Counted from the stretch's first letter, positions 1 to 9,351 are shown. The stretch is 64,000 bases of DNA from Euzebya tangerina (GCF_003074135.1 NZ_PPDK01000001.1:1612001-1676000); one strand, 5' to 3'. Made by a program: numbers and translations. Notes: a model not told the origin generated them from the letters alone.

Positions 1-301
1 CGAGCGGCTGCTGCTGGCCTTCGCCTCGGAGTGCTACCTCTGCTGGGATGACGGGACCCTCTGCCATCCCGACGACGGCGACGTCGCGGCCGTGCTCGGC
101 ATCGGCTTCCCCGGCGGACTCGGTGGGCCCTTCCACTTCGCCGACCAGACGGGCCACGCCGAGATGGTCCGGCGCTGCGAGGCGTTGGGTGAGGTGCGCT
201 TCCCGCCCGGCCAGACCATGCGGCACCTGGCCGAGGCCGGCGGCACCTTCCACGCGCAAACCCGCCGCCCGGCTCCGTTCGCCCCGCTCCCGGAGAACTG
301 A
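1..301 (+). CDS. 3-hydroxyacyl-CoA dehydrogenase / FadB-like multifunctional protein, C-terminal fragment
   Basis: This is the 3' end of a gene entering from the left; the frame is open from base 2 and stops at 299-301. The roughly 99 visible residues contain VLGIGFPGGLGGPF followed by a D-x-x-G-type segment. That is the signature of the last helical domain of the 3-hydroxyacyl-CoA dehydrogenase part of FadB/FadJ-type fusions (residues aVlGiGfP.f.GGpf in the family). The likely role is oxidation of 3-hydroxyacyl-CoA in beta-oxidation. The enoyl-CoA hydratase gene starts 3 nt after the stop, so the two are probably co-transcribed. Whether an N-terminal crotonase domain is present cannot be seen. 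Confidence 0.75.
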   Translation, partial: ERLLLAFASECYLCWDDGTLCHPDDGDVAAVLGIGFPGGLGGPFHFADQTGHAEMVRRCEALGEVRFPPGQTMRHLAEAGGTFHAQTRRPAPFAPLPEN

Positions 302-304
302 TCC

Positions 305-1078
305 ATGAACGACTCCTACGGCATGTTGACCGTGGCCGTCGACGACGGCATCTGCTTCGTCACGCTCGACCGGCCGACCAAGCTCAACACCATGACGTTT
401 GCGTTCTGGACCGATCTGCAGGACCTGCTCGCGGACGCGACTGCCGACGACGACGTCCGGGTCCTGGTCGTGCACGGCGCGGGCGACAACTTCTCCGCCG
501 GCGGGGACATCGAGGGGTTCGGCGGCCTCGATGACATCCCGGCCCGGCGGGAGTACCAGGAGCTGGCCTTCGCTGCCTTCCGGGCCTTCGAGACCTTCCC
601 CAAGCCCACGATCGCGGCGGTGCACGGCTACGCACTGGGCGGCGGCTGCGAGCTGACGATGGTCACCGACCTGGTGATCTGCGATACCACTGCCCAGTTC
701 GGGACACCGGAGGCGAGCGTCGGCTTGATGCCCGGTCTCGGTGTCGTCCGCGGTCGGGCCAACAGCAACCTGCACTGGCTGAAGCTGATGATCTTCACCG
801 GTCAGCGGCTGGGGGCGGAGGAGGCGAAGGCGGCCGGACTGGTCACGACGGTTGTGCCGGAGGGAACCCACCTGGAGGAGGCCAGACGCCTCGCGGGGCT
901 CATCGCAGCAAAGCCGGCGACCGCTCTCCGGGTGGCCAAGGGCATCCTCAACCGGGGGTCTGCCGAGGGGTACGAGTACTCCGTCGAGGCGACCGCCCTG
1001 TTGCACTCCACCAACGACCAGGCCGAGGGGGTTGCGGCGTTCGTCGAGCGGCGCGCTCCCGACTTCAAGGACCGCTGA
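305..1078 (+). CDS. Enoyl-CoA hydratase/isomerase (crotonase family)
   Basis: A 257-residue crotonase-fold protein of normal family length. The oxyanion-hole segment FSAGGDI lies near residue 62. Two glutamates in the positions of the hydratase catalytic pair are visible: E116 in GGGCEL and E136 in TPEASVG, with the 20-residue spacing typical of active hydratases. It probably adds water to a trans-2-enoyl-CoA. ATG 305 follows the preceding beta-oxidation gene by 3 nt, and the carboxyltransferase gene begins 33 nt downstream, so all three look like one operon. The substrate chain is unknown. Similarity to the hydratase at 9352 suggests in-cluster paralogs. Confidence 0.9.
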   Translation: MNDSYGMLTVAVDDGICFVTLDRPTKLNTMTFAFWTDLQDLLADATADDDVRVLVVHGAGDNFSAGGDIEGFGGLDDIPARREYQELAFAAFRAFETFPKPTIAAVHGYALGGGCELTMVTDLVICDTTAQFGTPEASVGLMPGLGVVRGRANSNLHWLKLMIFTGQRLGAEEAKAAGLVTTVVPEGTHLEEARRLAGLIAAKPATALRVAKGILNRGSAEGYEYSVEATALLHSTNDQAEGVAAFVERRAPDFKDR

Positions 1079-1111
1079 GCCCTATGACTGCCCCGTTCGA
1101 GGACCGCTGAC

Positions 1112-2683
1112 ATGACCGATCAGGCCGGGCCGACGGAGACCGCGGCAACCCTCCCCACCATGAAGGACCGACTGGCCGAGCTCGAACGCCGCCGGCAGAT
1201 CGCCCTCGGGATGGGCGGGGAGGACCGGATCGCGCGGCACCACGCCTCGGGACGGCTGACGGCCCGGGAGCGGATCACCGCACTGCTGGACGACGACTCC
1301 TTCTACGAGATCGGGATGTTGGCCGAGCCGGAGCGTCGCCTGGACCGACCCGTCCCCGGCGACGGATGCATCACCGGGTTCGGCCGGTTGGACGGTCGGA
1401 AGGTCTGCCTGATCGCGATCGACGCCACGACCCTGGCGGGAACGACGGCGCCGATCAGCATGCGCAAGCAGGGCCGGATCGCCGAGTTCGCCGCCACGAA
1501 GGGGCTGCCGCTGATCCTGCTGATGGACGCCGACGGTGGCCGGATCCCCGACGTGATGGGGTGGCGGTTCAGCGGTCTGCCGTTCGACTTCTCGACGTTC
1601 CTGCAGACGCCGGAGGGGTACCCGCCGATCCCCCGGATCGCGGCGATGCTCGGTCCGGGCTACGGGGACTCGGCGCTGCACGCGGGGACGGCCCACATCG
1701 TGATCATGACCGAGTCGTCCTCGATCGCCCTGGTCGGCCCGACGGTGGTGGCCTCGGCCATCGGGGAGGTGGTCAGCGACGAGGAGTTGGGCGGCCCGGC
1801 CCATGCGCAGGAGTTGGGCACGGCTCACCTGGCGCTGCCCGATGAGCAGGAGGTCTTCGACGCGATCGCCGCCTACCTCTCCTACTTCCCCTCGAACGCC
1901 TCCCGGCCCGCACCGCTCGCGCCGGCAGTCGAGCCCCGTCGGCCCGCCGAGTCGCTGCTCGAGGTCGTGCCGACCAACCCCAAGCAGGCCTACGACATGG
2001 TGGAGGTGCTGGACGCCATCGTCGATGCCGACACCCTGCTGCCGTGGCGGCCGGAGGCGGGCAAGGCAATCATCGCGGCGTTCGCGCGCATCGGGGGCCA
2101 GCCCATAGGGGTGATCGCCAGCCAGCCGCGGTTCGGCGCCGGTGCGCTGGACCCGAAGGCGCTGGAGAAGGCCCACACCTTCGTGGACCTGTGTGACACC
2201 TTCAACCTGCCGCTGGTCTATCTCCAGGACGTGCCCGGGCTGCTGGTCGGCATCGAGGCGGAGCGGCAGGGCATCGTGGCCTGGTACGAGCGGCTGGTCG
2301 CCCGGATGGCCCGGACCAAGGTCCCGAACGTTGCGGTCGTGGTGCGCAAGGCCTTCGGGGGCGGGCACTACGCCCTCGGCGGCCGGCCGACCAACCCGGA
2401 CCTGCTGGTCTGCTGGCCGACCGCGGAGCTCGGCTTCATGGCCCCGGACACGGGCATCGTGACGGTGAACCGGCGGCGGCTCGAGGCGGCGGAGGCGGAG
2501 GGGGGCATCGAAGCCCGTCGCGCACTGGAGGCCGAGCTCTCCGCCTACTGGGCGGACGAGTCCGAGCCCTGGGAGGCGGCGGCCCACACCTACGTGGACG
2601 ACATCATCGACCCGCGCGACACCCGCAAGGTGATCCTGACGGGGATCGAGTTCGGCTGGGGCGATCGCGATCGCGTGGGCTGA
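1112..2683 (+). CDS. Acyl-CoA carboxylase, carboxyltransferase (beta) subunit
   Basis: A 523-residue protein, the usual length for the beta subunits of propionyl-, methylcrotonyl- or geranyl-CoA carboxylases. The N-terminus (residues 12-70: LAELERRR..., H-x-S-G-R-L-T-A-R-E-R) and the C-terminal half (FGGGHYALGG near residue 413, then MAPDTGIV) are typical of carboxyltransferase domains. It would transfer CO2 from carboxybiotin to an acyl-CoA. No biotin carboxylase/BCCP subunit is encoded in this window, so the partner must lie elsewhere. It is the last gene of the 1-2683 operon. Sequence alone does not say which acyl-CoA is used; association with beta-oxidation genes fits propionyl-CoA or a branched enoyl-CoA. 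Confidence 0.88.
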   Translation: MTDQAGPTETAATLPTMKDRLAELERRRQIALGMGGEDRIARHHASGRLTARERITALLDDDSFYEIGMLAEPERRLDRPVPGDGCITGFGRLDGRKVCLIAIDATTLAGTTAPISMRKQGRIAEFAATKGLPLILLMDADGGRIPDVMGWRFSGLPFDFSTFLQTPEGYPPIPRIAAMLGPGYGDSALHAGTAHIVIMTESSSIALVGPTVVASAIGEVVSDEELGGPAHAQELGTAHLALPDEQEVFDAIAAYLSYFPSNASRPAPLAPAVEPRRPAESLLEVVPTNPKQAYDMVEVLDAIVDADTLLPWRPEAGKAIIAAFARIGGQPIGVIASQPRFGAGALDPKALEKAHTFVDLCDTFNLPLVYLQDVPGLLVGIEAERQGIVAWYERLVARMARTKVPNVAVVVRKAFGGGHYALGGRPTNPDLLVCWPTAELGFMAPDTGIVTVNRRRLEAAEAEGGIEARRALEAELSAYWADESEPWEAAAHTYVDDIIDPRDTRKVILTGIEFGWGDRDRVG

Positions 2684-2724
2684 CAACGGAGCTGTCCGAC
2701 CTCCATGTTCTGTACCCTCGGCTA

Positions 2725-5490
2725 GTGCCAACCAGCCATCACCTTCTTCAGACTTGTGTCAGAAGTCACGTCCAAAACCTCGAGTCTCTGCACTCCGGCC
2801 TGGCGATTGTCGAGGCTCTGGTCAAGTTCGCAGGCGCAACAGCGGCAGCATTTCTACTCAATGCCAAACTGTTGCCCCAATGGCCCCAACGGAACGGCCT
2901 CCAAGCTCACCTCACGACACTGCGAACCAACTTGCGATCGTTGCCGGCCGACTCTGCGGCGACGACAATGGCGCTTAACACCGTCATCGACAAACTCGCA
3001 TCAGGTCGCAATGGGGATGTTGTCGCGCTACGCAATCAAGCCCTCCACGGGGAGCATCTTCCGGGAGAGATTGACCGCGCCCATTCCCTGAGTTTGGACA
3101 TTCAAGAAGTCGTCGGCGCCTTCCAAGGGCTTCTCTATGCCCGAGAAGATCTACTCCTTTGCGATGGAATATCCCTCGATCCGTTTGTTCGTAGTCATGA
3201 GGGACGTATCGCCGTCATTAAATCCTGGGACTCGAAGAGTGGCAACTACTGGCTGCTCGGAGCGGGCGAGTCCTCTACTGCCTCGTTCCCACACGCGAGT
3301 GCCGCGATGTTGGCTATTCGTAGCCCCCAGACAGCCTATGAAAGGGAGAAAATGATCGAGCAGATCAAGGCGGATATTGCGGCCCTGACGGGATCTGTGA
3401 TTCGTCTGGACCAGTCGGAGTCAACGGTCAGCATTGTCTGGGACCTCCCAGTCCTAGAAGGAGAATCTCGCCGCTCCGACGAGTTCAGAATGGGGTTTCA
3501 GCCCGAGTGGATGGATGGAGACGGTTCTTGGCGTCCGTACCAACGCTTCATTACTGACGTGCTTAGTTGGCCGACACTACTGGGCAGACTGAGGGTTCTG
3601 GCGAAGTCGGCATTCGATCGAAAGATCGGGAACGATCGGTATGAGTCCCCCACCTTCTCGAACCGAAGTGTAGTTGACCAGGCTGACATAGTTCGACTTG
3701 GAACAGAGGAGTTTGACTCTAGAATTTGCGAAGCCGCTAGAACACGAGATGGCGCGACTCGGTTGCTCTTCCTTCAGGGGACGGCAGGTGCTGGAAAGTC
3801 TCTTGCGATGGCCAAGTCCGCCTTAATGTTAACCGAGAGGGCGAGAGAACACTATGAGAGAGAGGCTCTGGAGCCTGCCGCACTCTTTGTCTCATCGGAA
3901 GGACACCTCCTAGCAAGCATCAACACGGCGATTTCCAGGGTGGTGGACGCGACTCCCGGGTTGAGCGCACAGGGTGTATCTGTCCTTATTCGCAACGGCC
4001 TACTGGTCCTCTATGTGGATGGCCTAGACGAACTGTTAGGTGATGCCGCTTACCGCCATGCAATCGAGGTCTTTAACAATTGGGCGAAGGGTCTGGATGG
4101 ACAGGGGGCGATCGTCGCGTCCGCGCGCTCAAGCTACTTTGCCTCCACATACGCTTCCTCTGCGGTCAGGGCCAAGAACGCACCTTCGGTGCTAACAGAA
4201 CTGTGGACTGTTGACGGTTTAACAGATGAACAGATCGACGCGATTTGGAGTGATCATCACGAGGGGGGTGCACCGCCCTTGGACTCCTTGAGTTCGTCAG
4301 CCGTTCAGGCACTTCGTGTCCCCTTTCTATGTCAAGACGCGGCTCGCAACTCGGCTGAGGGGGGCCTGGCGTCTGAGGAAGCTATCCGCCACAGCCTCAT
4401 TCAGAGTTACCTCGATCGGGAAGCACGCATCCTGATTGATCAAGGCAACGCCATGATCGACCAATCGCAGCTTCGCTTGTTCCTGCGAGAGGTCGCCGAA
4501 GCTCTCGTCTTGTCCGGTGATAGATCTCTTTCGGAAGAGGATGTTAGTTTGGCGGCCGCCGCGGCCGAGGTCGAAGAAGAGTCACTATTGAATCGGCTGA
4601 GAGTCCTGTGCGGTTTGGAGGTGGAGAGCGCTGAATCCGGTCAGCGGTTTGTTTTCGGGCACACCCTGTACTTTGACCACTTCTTTGCTGTAGCGGTTGT
4701 TGCCAAGCTCAAGAGGGACCCGGACACAGCACGGCGCCTCCTTGGGGCGCGGCGGCTTGAGCCTTGGGCTACGACGTCTCTTGTTAATGCCATGTCTGAA
4801 GAATGGTGTGCAGACTGGATTGGAGTCAGTTTTCCAACGACCAGCAATAACGTCAGATTTGCGCGGGGCCAGATTCTCATTGAGTTGATCGACAGGGGGA
4901 ATTTGTTAGAGCGGGCAGAGGATGTATTCGTGTCAGAGGAAGAAGCCAAGCCGTGGCCCCCTGTGTTGCGTAACCTGTACGCGGGTGAAATATATCTGAC
5001 CGAAGGTTGCAGTGTCGAGATCGGGCATATCAGATGTTTGGGGCTTGAAGAGTTCGGGAAGTGCCCCGAACTAGTTGGAGTTTCGGTGGACGCCGTCAGG
5101 GTGCAGGACACGTATCTTATCGGAAGTGAAGCCCGCGATGCCCTATATGAGTCTGCAGAGACTGTTGCAGTGGAGCGGCAGAGAAATCCCGTTCAAGAAC
5201 TCTTGGCGGAGATGGACCGTCGGAACACACTGCTACCCGTTGTGCTGGCCCCGGACTTCGTTCCGGATGACCCTCGGACGAAGTTCATGCAGGTTGAAGC
5301 TTGGCCGATCCTCTTGTCGGCGGCTAGGGGGGCGGGGCTGGTAGAATTGCAGAAGATCCAAAGCTCAGGGAGAAGTAATACATACAGGGTTAAGTTCAGT
5401 ATCGACTTCTTGGAGTTGGGTGACCGAAACTCGAGCATCCCTGAGGTGCGAGATTTCTGGCGAAGAGTTGATGAGGAATTGACTACATAG
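2725..5490 (+). CDS. HEPN-like/STAND (NACHT-type) P-loop NTPase, candidate defence protein
   Basis: A 921-residue protein not recognised as any named family. Residues 352-359 (GTAGAGKS) are a Walker A motif. Residues 426-437 (LLVLYVDGLDEL) are a Walker B of the D-x-x-D-E type found in NACHT/STAND NTPases, and ASARSSYF follows as a sensor-like segment. The N-terminus is helical and contains R103-NQAL-H108-G, matching the R-x4-H pattern of HEPN nuclease-like domains. The C-terminal ~300 residues (about 600-921) have no recognised repeats. GTG 2725 lacks an obvious ribosome binding site, so the start may be leaderless or slightly wrong. Its GC content and codon use are visibly lower than those of both neighbours, it has no cluster operator, and it stands alone. 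Horizontal acquisition and an antiphage role are inferences. Confidence 0.7.
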   Translation: MPTSHHLLQTCVRSHVQNLESLHSGLAIVEALVKFAGATAAAFLLNAKLLPQWPQRNGLQAHLTTLRTNLRSLPADSAATTMALNTVIDKLASGRNGDVVALRNQALHGEHLPGEIDRAHSLSLDIQEVVGAFQGLLYAREDLLLCDGISLDPFVRSHEGRIAVIKSWDSKSGNYWLLGAGESSTASFPHASAAMLAIRSPQTAYEREKMIEQIKADIAALTGSVIRLDQSESTVSIVWDLPVLEGESRRSDEFRMGFQPEWMDGDGSWRPYQRFITDVLSWPTLLGRLRVLAKSAFDRKIGNDRYESPTFSNRSVVDQADIVRLGTEEFDSRICEAARTRDGATRLLFLQGTAGAGKSLAMAKSALMLTERAREHYEREALEPAALFVSSEGHLLASINTAISRVVDATPGLSAQGVSVLIRNGLLVLYVDGLDELLGDAAYRHAIEVFNNWAKGLDGQGAIVASARSSYFASTYASSAVRAKNAPSVLTELWTVDGLTDEQIDAIWSDHHEGGAPPLDSLSSSAVQALRVPFLCQDAARNSAEGGLASEEAIRHSLIQSYLDREARILIDQGNAMIDQSQLRLFLREVAEALVLSGDRSLSEEDVSLAAAAAEVEEESLLNRLRVLCGLEVESAESGQRFVFGHTLYFDHFFAVAVVAKLKRDPDTARRLLGARRLEPWATTSLVNAMSEEWCADWIGVSFPTTSNNVRFARGQILIELIDRGNLLERAEDVFVSEEEAKPWPPVLRNLYAGEIYLTEGCSVEIGHIRCLGLEEFGKCPELVGVSVDAVRVQDTYLIGSEARDALYESAETVAVERQRNPVQELLAEMDRRNTLLPVVLAPDFVPDDPRTKFMQVEAWPILLSAARGAGLVELQKIQSSGRSNTYRVKFSIDFLELGDRNSSIPEVRDFWRRVDEELTT

Positions 5491-5518
5491 GTGCGGATCA
5501 TCCTTCGCGCCTGCCGGT

Positions 5519-5544
5519 GGCGATGCACAGAACTGTTCATCGCC
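5519..5544. terminator. Hairpin between convergent genes, candidate bidirectional terminator
   Basis: GGCGATG (5519-5525) pairs perfectly with CATCGCC (5538-5544). Inside, ACAG/CTGT adds a second paired segment after one mismatch. It sits between the stop of the NTPase gene (5490) and the stop of the minus-strand FAD oxidoreductase (5577). There is no clear T-tract, which is common in high-GC terminators. Confidence 0.5.
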
Positions 5545-5576
5545 GGGGTTCCTGTCCCCTGCTCTCGGCTGAGTTC

Positions 5577-6971
5577 CTAGTAGCGGAAGCCCTCCTCCAG
5601 CGGCCACAGGCGGCGGCCCAGGATGTCCTCCGCCGCCGAGAGGCCCACGCGCGCGGCCCGATCGATACCGATCCCACGTGCCTTGAACGTCTCGCTGGCG
5701 AAGTAGAGACCCTCGACGTTCGGGGCCTTCCAGTTCGGGCGGAACTGGCCCACCAGTCCCGGCTTCTGGATCACGCCGAACGAGGGGTCGTACACCAGGT
5801 GGCGCCGCTTGAAGACGTGGTCGGCCAGACCCGGCCACATGATCTCAACGTCCTGCTCGAACTCGTCGAACTTCTGCTTCACGAAGGCCATGTCGCCGTT
5901 GCGGCCGAAGCCGTGCAGCATCGCCCCCATGACGTAGAGGTGCTTCCCTTCCGGCGCCACCGACGGGTCGAGCGCCGACATCTCGAACATGAACCCCGAG
6001 GTGTTGGCCACCGGGGTGTGCATCCACGTCGCGATCTCCTGTCGGTCCAGGACGCTGACCGGCTCCTCGGTCGCCATGTACAGCCCGGCCCAGCTGATCC
6101 GCCAGCGGTCCTGCGCCATCGTCTCGATCTGCTGCACGTACCAGTCCGGCAGGACGTTGGGGTCCACCAGCTGGAGGACGTGCCACACCGGCAGGGTCGA
6201 GATCACCACGTCGGCGGTGACGATCTCCTCGTGGAACACCTCGTTCGGCAGCACCGCGTCGGCCCTCGGGAGGGCGACACCGACGATCGTCCGGTCCTCC
6301 ATCACGACCCGGCTGACCGGCTGGCCCAGCCGGACCTCGCCGCCGTTCTCCACCACCGCGTCCCGCAGCTCGGTGAACATCGCGTCCCACCCGCCGACCG
6401 GCCAGTAGGAGTACGCCGCGGTCTGCTTCTCCTCGTAGTGCATCTTCCGCACGAACAGGTTCTCGGAGGCGGAGTGGTCCCACCAGTCCTCGGTCATGCA
6501 CTCCATCACGGTGATGAACTCGAACAGGTCGACCACGCCCTGGTGGTCGGTGTGCTGGTGGATCCAGTCGCGCATGGGCCGGTCGTCCCACTGCTCGAGC
6601 TCCTCGTATGAGGTCTCCATCAGCGCGGCGATGACCTTCTTCAGCTCGTCCTTGTCGCCGGAGTACCGATCGCGGATCGACCCCCACGACTGCGTCTCGT
6701 GATTCCACACCGGCATGTCGGTGTTCTTCGGACCGTGCCCCAGCTCGCGACCGAGGTGAGCGAAGATCCGGGTCAGCCCCGAGCCGGAGTCCTCCATCAG
6801 GTGCGCACCCAAGTTCAGCTGGTAGCCCTCGTCGTCGGTGGCCATCCCGCGACCACCGAGGTAGGGGCTGCGCTCGAGGAGGAGAACGGACCTCCCCTCC
6901 TTCGCGAGCAGGGCGGCGGCGGACAGGCCGGCGGCTCCGGCGCCGATCACGATGACGTCGTACTCACTCAC
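5577..6971 (-). CDS. FAD-dependent amine-oxidase/phytoene-desaturase-like oxidoreductase
   Basis: A 464-residue flavoprotein. The N-terminal dinucleotide-binding motif VIVIGAGAAGLSAA (residues 6-19) continues into a glutamate-ended strand (LLLERS) and the GG-R-x-x-T-like segment LGGRGMA, as in phytoene desaturase/protoporphyrinogen-oxidase-type enzymes. The C-terminus carries a second FAD contact segment (GLYFASETFKARGIGIDRAARVG). It probably dehydrogenates or isomerises an alicyclic or polyunsaturated substrate. ATG 6971 reads away from the operator at 7001-7020, shared with the divergent thiolase operon, so both are likely co-regulated. A carotenoid role is unlikely here because no other carotenoid gene is present. 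Confidence 0.8.
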   Translation of the reverse strand: MSEYDVIVIGAGAAGLSAAALLAKEGRSVLLLERSPYLGGRGMATDDEGYQLNLGAHLMEDSGSGLTRIFAHLGRELGHGPKNTDMPVWNHETQSWGSIRDRYSGDKDELKKVIAALMETSYEELEQWDDRPMRDWIHQHTDHQGVVDLFEFITVMECMTEDWWDHSASENLFVRKMHYEEKQTAAYSYWPVGGWDAMFTELRDAVVENGGEVRLGQPVSRVVMEDRTIVGVALPRADAVLPNEVFHEEIVTADVVISTLPVWHVLQLVDPNVLPDWYVQQIETMAQDRWRISWAGLYMATEEPVSVLDRQEIATWMHTPVANTSGFMFEMSALDPSVAPEGKHLYVMGAMLHGFGRNGDMAFVKQKFDEFEQDVEIMWPGLADHVFKRRHLVYDPSFGVIQKPGLVGQFRPNWKAPNVEGLYFASETFKARGIGIDRAARVGLSAAEDILGRRLWPLEEGFRY

Positions 6972-7000
6972 GGGATGACCCTTCGACTCGTTTCCGGTAA

Positions 7001-7020
7001 TCTACCAAACATTCGGTAGA
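7001..7020. promoter_or_regulatory. Operator site 1 of the cluster-wide TetR-type dyad
   Basis: TCTACCAAAC followed by ATTCGGTAGA: an imperfect dyad with perfect TCTACC/GGTAGA outer arms and ACC-N8-GGT spacing. It lies in the divergent promoter region between the FAD oxidoreductase (start 6971) and thiolase (start 7038) genes. It matches twelve other sites in the window. Confidence 0.75.
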
Positions 7021-7037
7021 ACAAGCGAGGAGAAGTC

Positions 7038-8237
7038 ATGCGCGAAGCCGTGATCGTCGACGCCGTCCGAAGCCCGATCGGGAAGGGGAAGCCGGGGGGA
7101 GCGCTGTCCGGCTGGCATCCCGCCGACCTGCTGGGGACCGTCCTCGCCGGCCTCGTGGAGCGGACGGGCGTCGACCCCTCCACCATCGAGGACGTCATCG
7201 CCGGGTGTGTCTCCCAGGCGGGTGAGCAGTCGTTCAACGTCGCTCGCAACGCCGTCCTCTCCGCGGGCCTCCCCGAGACGGTGCCGGCCACCTCGATCGA
7301 TCGGCAGTGCGGCTCGTCCCAGCAGGCCGTCCACTTCGCCGCCCAGGGCATCATCGCCGGCGCCTACGACGTCGCCATCGCCGCCGGGGTTGAGGTGATG
7401 TCGCGGGTGCCGATGTTCTCCTCGAACATGGGCACCGACCCCTACGGCACCGGCACCCACGAGCGCTACGACAACCGCTTGGTCCCACAGGGCATCTCCG
7501 CCGAGATGATCGCCGCGAAGTGGGGGTTCAGCCGCGAGCAGCTGGACGAGTTCGCGGCCGGCTCCCACGCCAAGGCCCACCACGCCACCCAGGAGGGGTG
7601 GTTCGAGCCCGAGATCCTGCCGCTCGCCGTCGACCGGGGCGAGGGCCCGACCGGCGAGACCATCGCCACCGACGAGGGCATCCGACCCGGGTCGACTCCG
7701 GAGGTGCTGGCCGGGCTCCGTCCCGCCTTCCACACCGAGGAGCTGGCCGCCGAGCACCCGGACCTCAGCTGGGTGGTGACGGCCGGAGGCGCCTCGCAGC
7801 TCTCCGACGGCGCCGCCGCGCTGCTGCTCATGGAGCGAGAGACCGCCGAGGAGGCCGGCTTCACCCCCCGAGCGGCCGTCCGGCACTTCGCGGTCGTCGG
7901 CGACGACCCGATCCTCATGCTGACCGGTGTCATCCCCGCAACCGAGCAGGTGCTGGCCCGCGCCGACCTGACCATGGCCGACATCGACGCCTTCGAGGTC
8001 AACGAGGCCTTCGCACCCGTCGTCCTCGCCTGGGAGGCGGAGATGAAACCCGACATGGACCGGGTCAACGTGCATGGCGGTGCGATCGCCAACGGACACC
8101 CGCTGGGTGCGTCCGGAGCCAAGCTGATGACCACGCTGCTCGGCGTACTCGAACGAACCGGTGGACGGTATGGCCTGCAGACCATGTGCGAGGGTGGCGG
8201 CATGGCCAACGCCACCATCATCGAGCGGTTGAGCTGA
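7038..8237 (+). CDS. Thiolase (acetyl-CoA C-acyltransferase)
   Basis: A 399-residue thiolase of normal length. All catalytic residues are visible: nucleophilic C91 in DRQCGSS, H354 in NGHPLGASG, and C384 in CEGGGMANA near the C-terminus. NEAFAPV is also present. It would cleave a 3-ketoacyl-CoA with CoA at the end of a beta-oxidation round. ATG 7038 is preceded by GAGGAGAAG. It is the first gene of a three-gene operon (thiolase, LLM oxidoreductase, enoyl-CoA hydratase) with overlapping ends, controlled by the operator at 7001. This is a degradative (FadA-like) or related SCP2-type thiolase; the substrate is unknown. Confidence 0.92.
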   Translation: MREAVIVDAVRSPIGKGKPGGALSGWHPADLLGTVLAGLVERTGVDPSTIEDVIAGCVSQAGEQSFNVARNAVLSAGLPETVPATSIDRQCGSSQQAVHFAAQGIIAGAYDVAIAAGVEVMSRVPMFSSNMGTDPYGTGTHERYDNRLVPQGISAEMIAAKWGFSREQLDEFAAGSHAKAHHATQEGWFEPEILPLAVDRGEGPTGETIATDEGIRPGSTPEVLAGLRPAFHTEELAAEHPDLSWVVTAGGASQLSDGAAALLLMERETAEEAGFTPRAAVRHFAVVGDDPILMLTGVIPATEQVLARADLTMADIDAFEVNEAFAPVVLAWEAEMKPDMDRVNVHGGAIANGHPLGASGAKLMTTLLGVLERTGGRYGLQTMCEGGGMANATIIERLS

Positions 8238-9349
8238 TGGACATCGAGTTCGGGGTCCCCGGCCAGATCATGCCGCCGGCCGACAAGGCCATCCAGTTCG
8301 CCCAGCGGGCTGAGGAGGACGGCTTCGACGCGGTGTGGTGGCCCTGCCACCTGATGAACTGGTTCCCCGACTCGATCTGGACCGAGGACATCAGTCCGCT
8401 CACCAAGTACCAGAAGGTCCACACGCACTTCGACCCGCTGCTGATGATGTCGGCCGTCGGCTCGCAGCTCGAGCGGACCAAGGTCGGCGTGGTCGTCACC
8501 GACCTGCTGCGCCGCAACCCGGCCATGGCGGCCAACGCCCTCCTCACCCTCGACCACGTCACCCAGGGGAAGGCGATCCTCGGCCTCGGGAGCGGCGAGC
8601 GGCTAAACGTCGAGCCGTACGGCATCAACTTCGACAAGCCCGTCGGCAAGTTCGAGGAGCACCTGCACGTCATGCGGATGCTGATGGACACCGACGACCC
8701 GGTCACCTGGAAGGGGGAGCACATCACGGTGGAGGATGCGGTCCTGCACCTGCCCCCCTACGGCGACCGGCAGCCGCCCATCTGGGTTGCGGCCCACGGG
8801 CCCCGGATGCTCGGGATCACCGGCCGGTACGGCGACGGGTGGTTGCCGACCAAGATGCCGCCGGAGCAGTACGGCACCTCCCGGGAGACCATCATTGCCG
8901 CGGGGGAGGAAGCCGGCCGGGACATGAGCCACTTCCAGCCCGGGATGCTCGGCTACATCCTGGTTGGCCCGGACGAGGAGGCCGTCGAGCGGATGACCCA
9001 CGAGGCGCTGGTCCGCTTCCTCTGCGTCCTGCTGCCCTCGCAGGTCTACCGGGACCTCGGCTTCACCCCGCCGCTGGAGGGGAAGGGGTCTGGATTCCAC
9101 GACTTCATCCCCTCACGCGTCGACCGGGCCGAGGCCGAGCGCATCGTCGAGGCGATCGACCCCTCCGTCGTGCGCTACTACGCCTTCTGCGGCACGCCCG
9201 AGTCCATCGTCGACCAGCTGAAGCCGTACCACGCCAATGGCCTGCGCCACATGATCCTGTGGAACATCACCGCCTTCGGCGACCCTGAGCTGGCGCGCTG
9301 GTCCTTCGACGGGCTCCGGCAGATCAAGGCCATGTTGCAGGAGGCGTGA
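8237..9349 (+). CDS. LLM-class (F420/FMN-dependent) oxidoreductase
   Basis: A 370-residue luciferase-like monooxygenase (LLM) fold protein. The N-terminus (IEFGVPGQ...AEEDGFDAVWW) and the conserved ITGRYGDGWLP segment near residue 197 are characteristic of F420-dependent dehydrogenases/reductases in this family. ATG 8237 shares its A with the thiolase TGA (TGATG), indicating translational coupling. It may transfer hydride to or from an acyl-CoA or ring intermediate; the cofactor and substrate are inferred. The next gene starts at or across its stop codon. Confidence 0.83.
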   Translation: MDIEFGVPGQIMPPADKAIQFAQRAEEDGFDAVWWPCHLMNWFPDSIWTEDISPLTKYQKVHTHFDPLLMMSAVGSQLERTKVGVVVTDLLRRNPAMAANALLTLDHVTQGKAILGLGSGERLNVEPYGINFDKPVGKFEEHLHVMRMLMDTDDPVTWKGEHITVEDAVLHLPPYGDRQPPIWVAAHGPRMLGITGRYGDGWLPTKMPPEQYGTSRETIIAAGEEAGRDMSHFQPGMLGYILVGPDEEAVERMTHEALVRFLCVLLPSQVYRDLGFTPPLEGKGSGFHDFIPSRVDRAEAERIVEAIDPSVVRYYAFCGTPESIVDQLKPYHANGLRHMILWNITAFGDPELARWSFDGLRQIKAMLQEA

Positions 9350-9351
9350 GC

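Noticed and set aside
1082-2731. 549-residue minus-strand open frame opposite the carboxyltransferase gene
   Set aside because: It is a shadow of a well-supported gene with high third-position GC; its protein has no recognisable motif and is Arg/Gly/His-rich.
5517-6611. 364-residue plus-strand open frame opposite the FAD oxidoreductase
   Set aside because: The minus strand encodes a clear FAD enzyme; the plus-strand product is low-complexity (His/Arg/Val-rich) and unmotivated.
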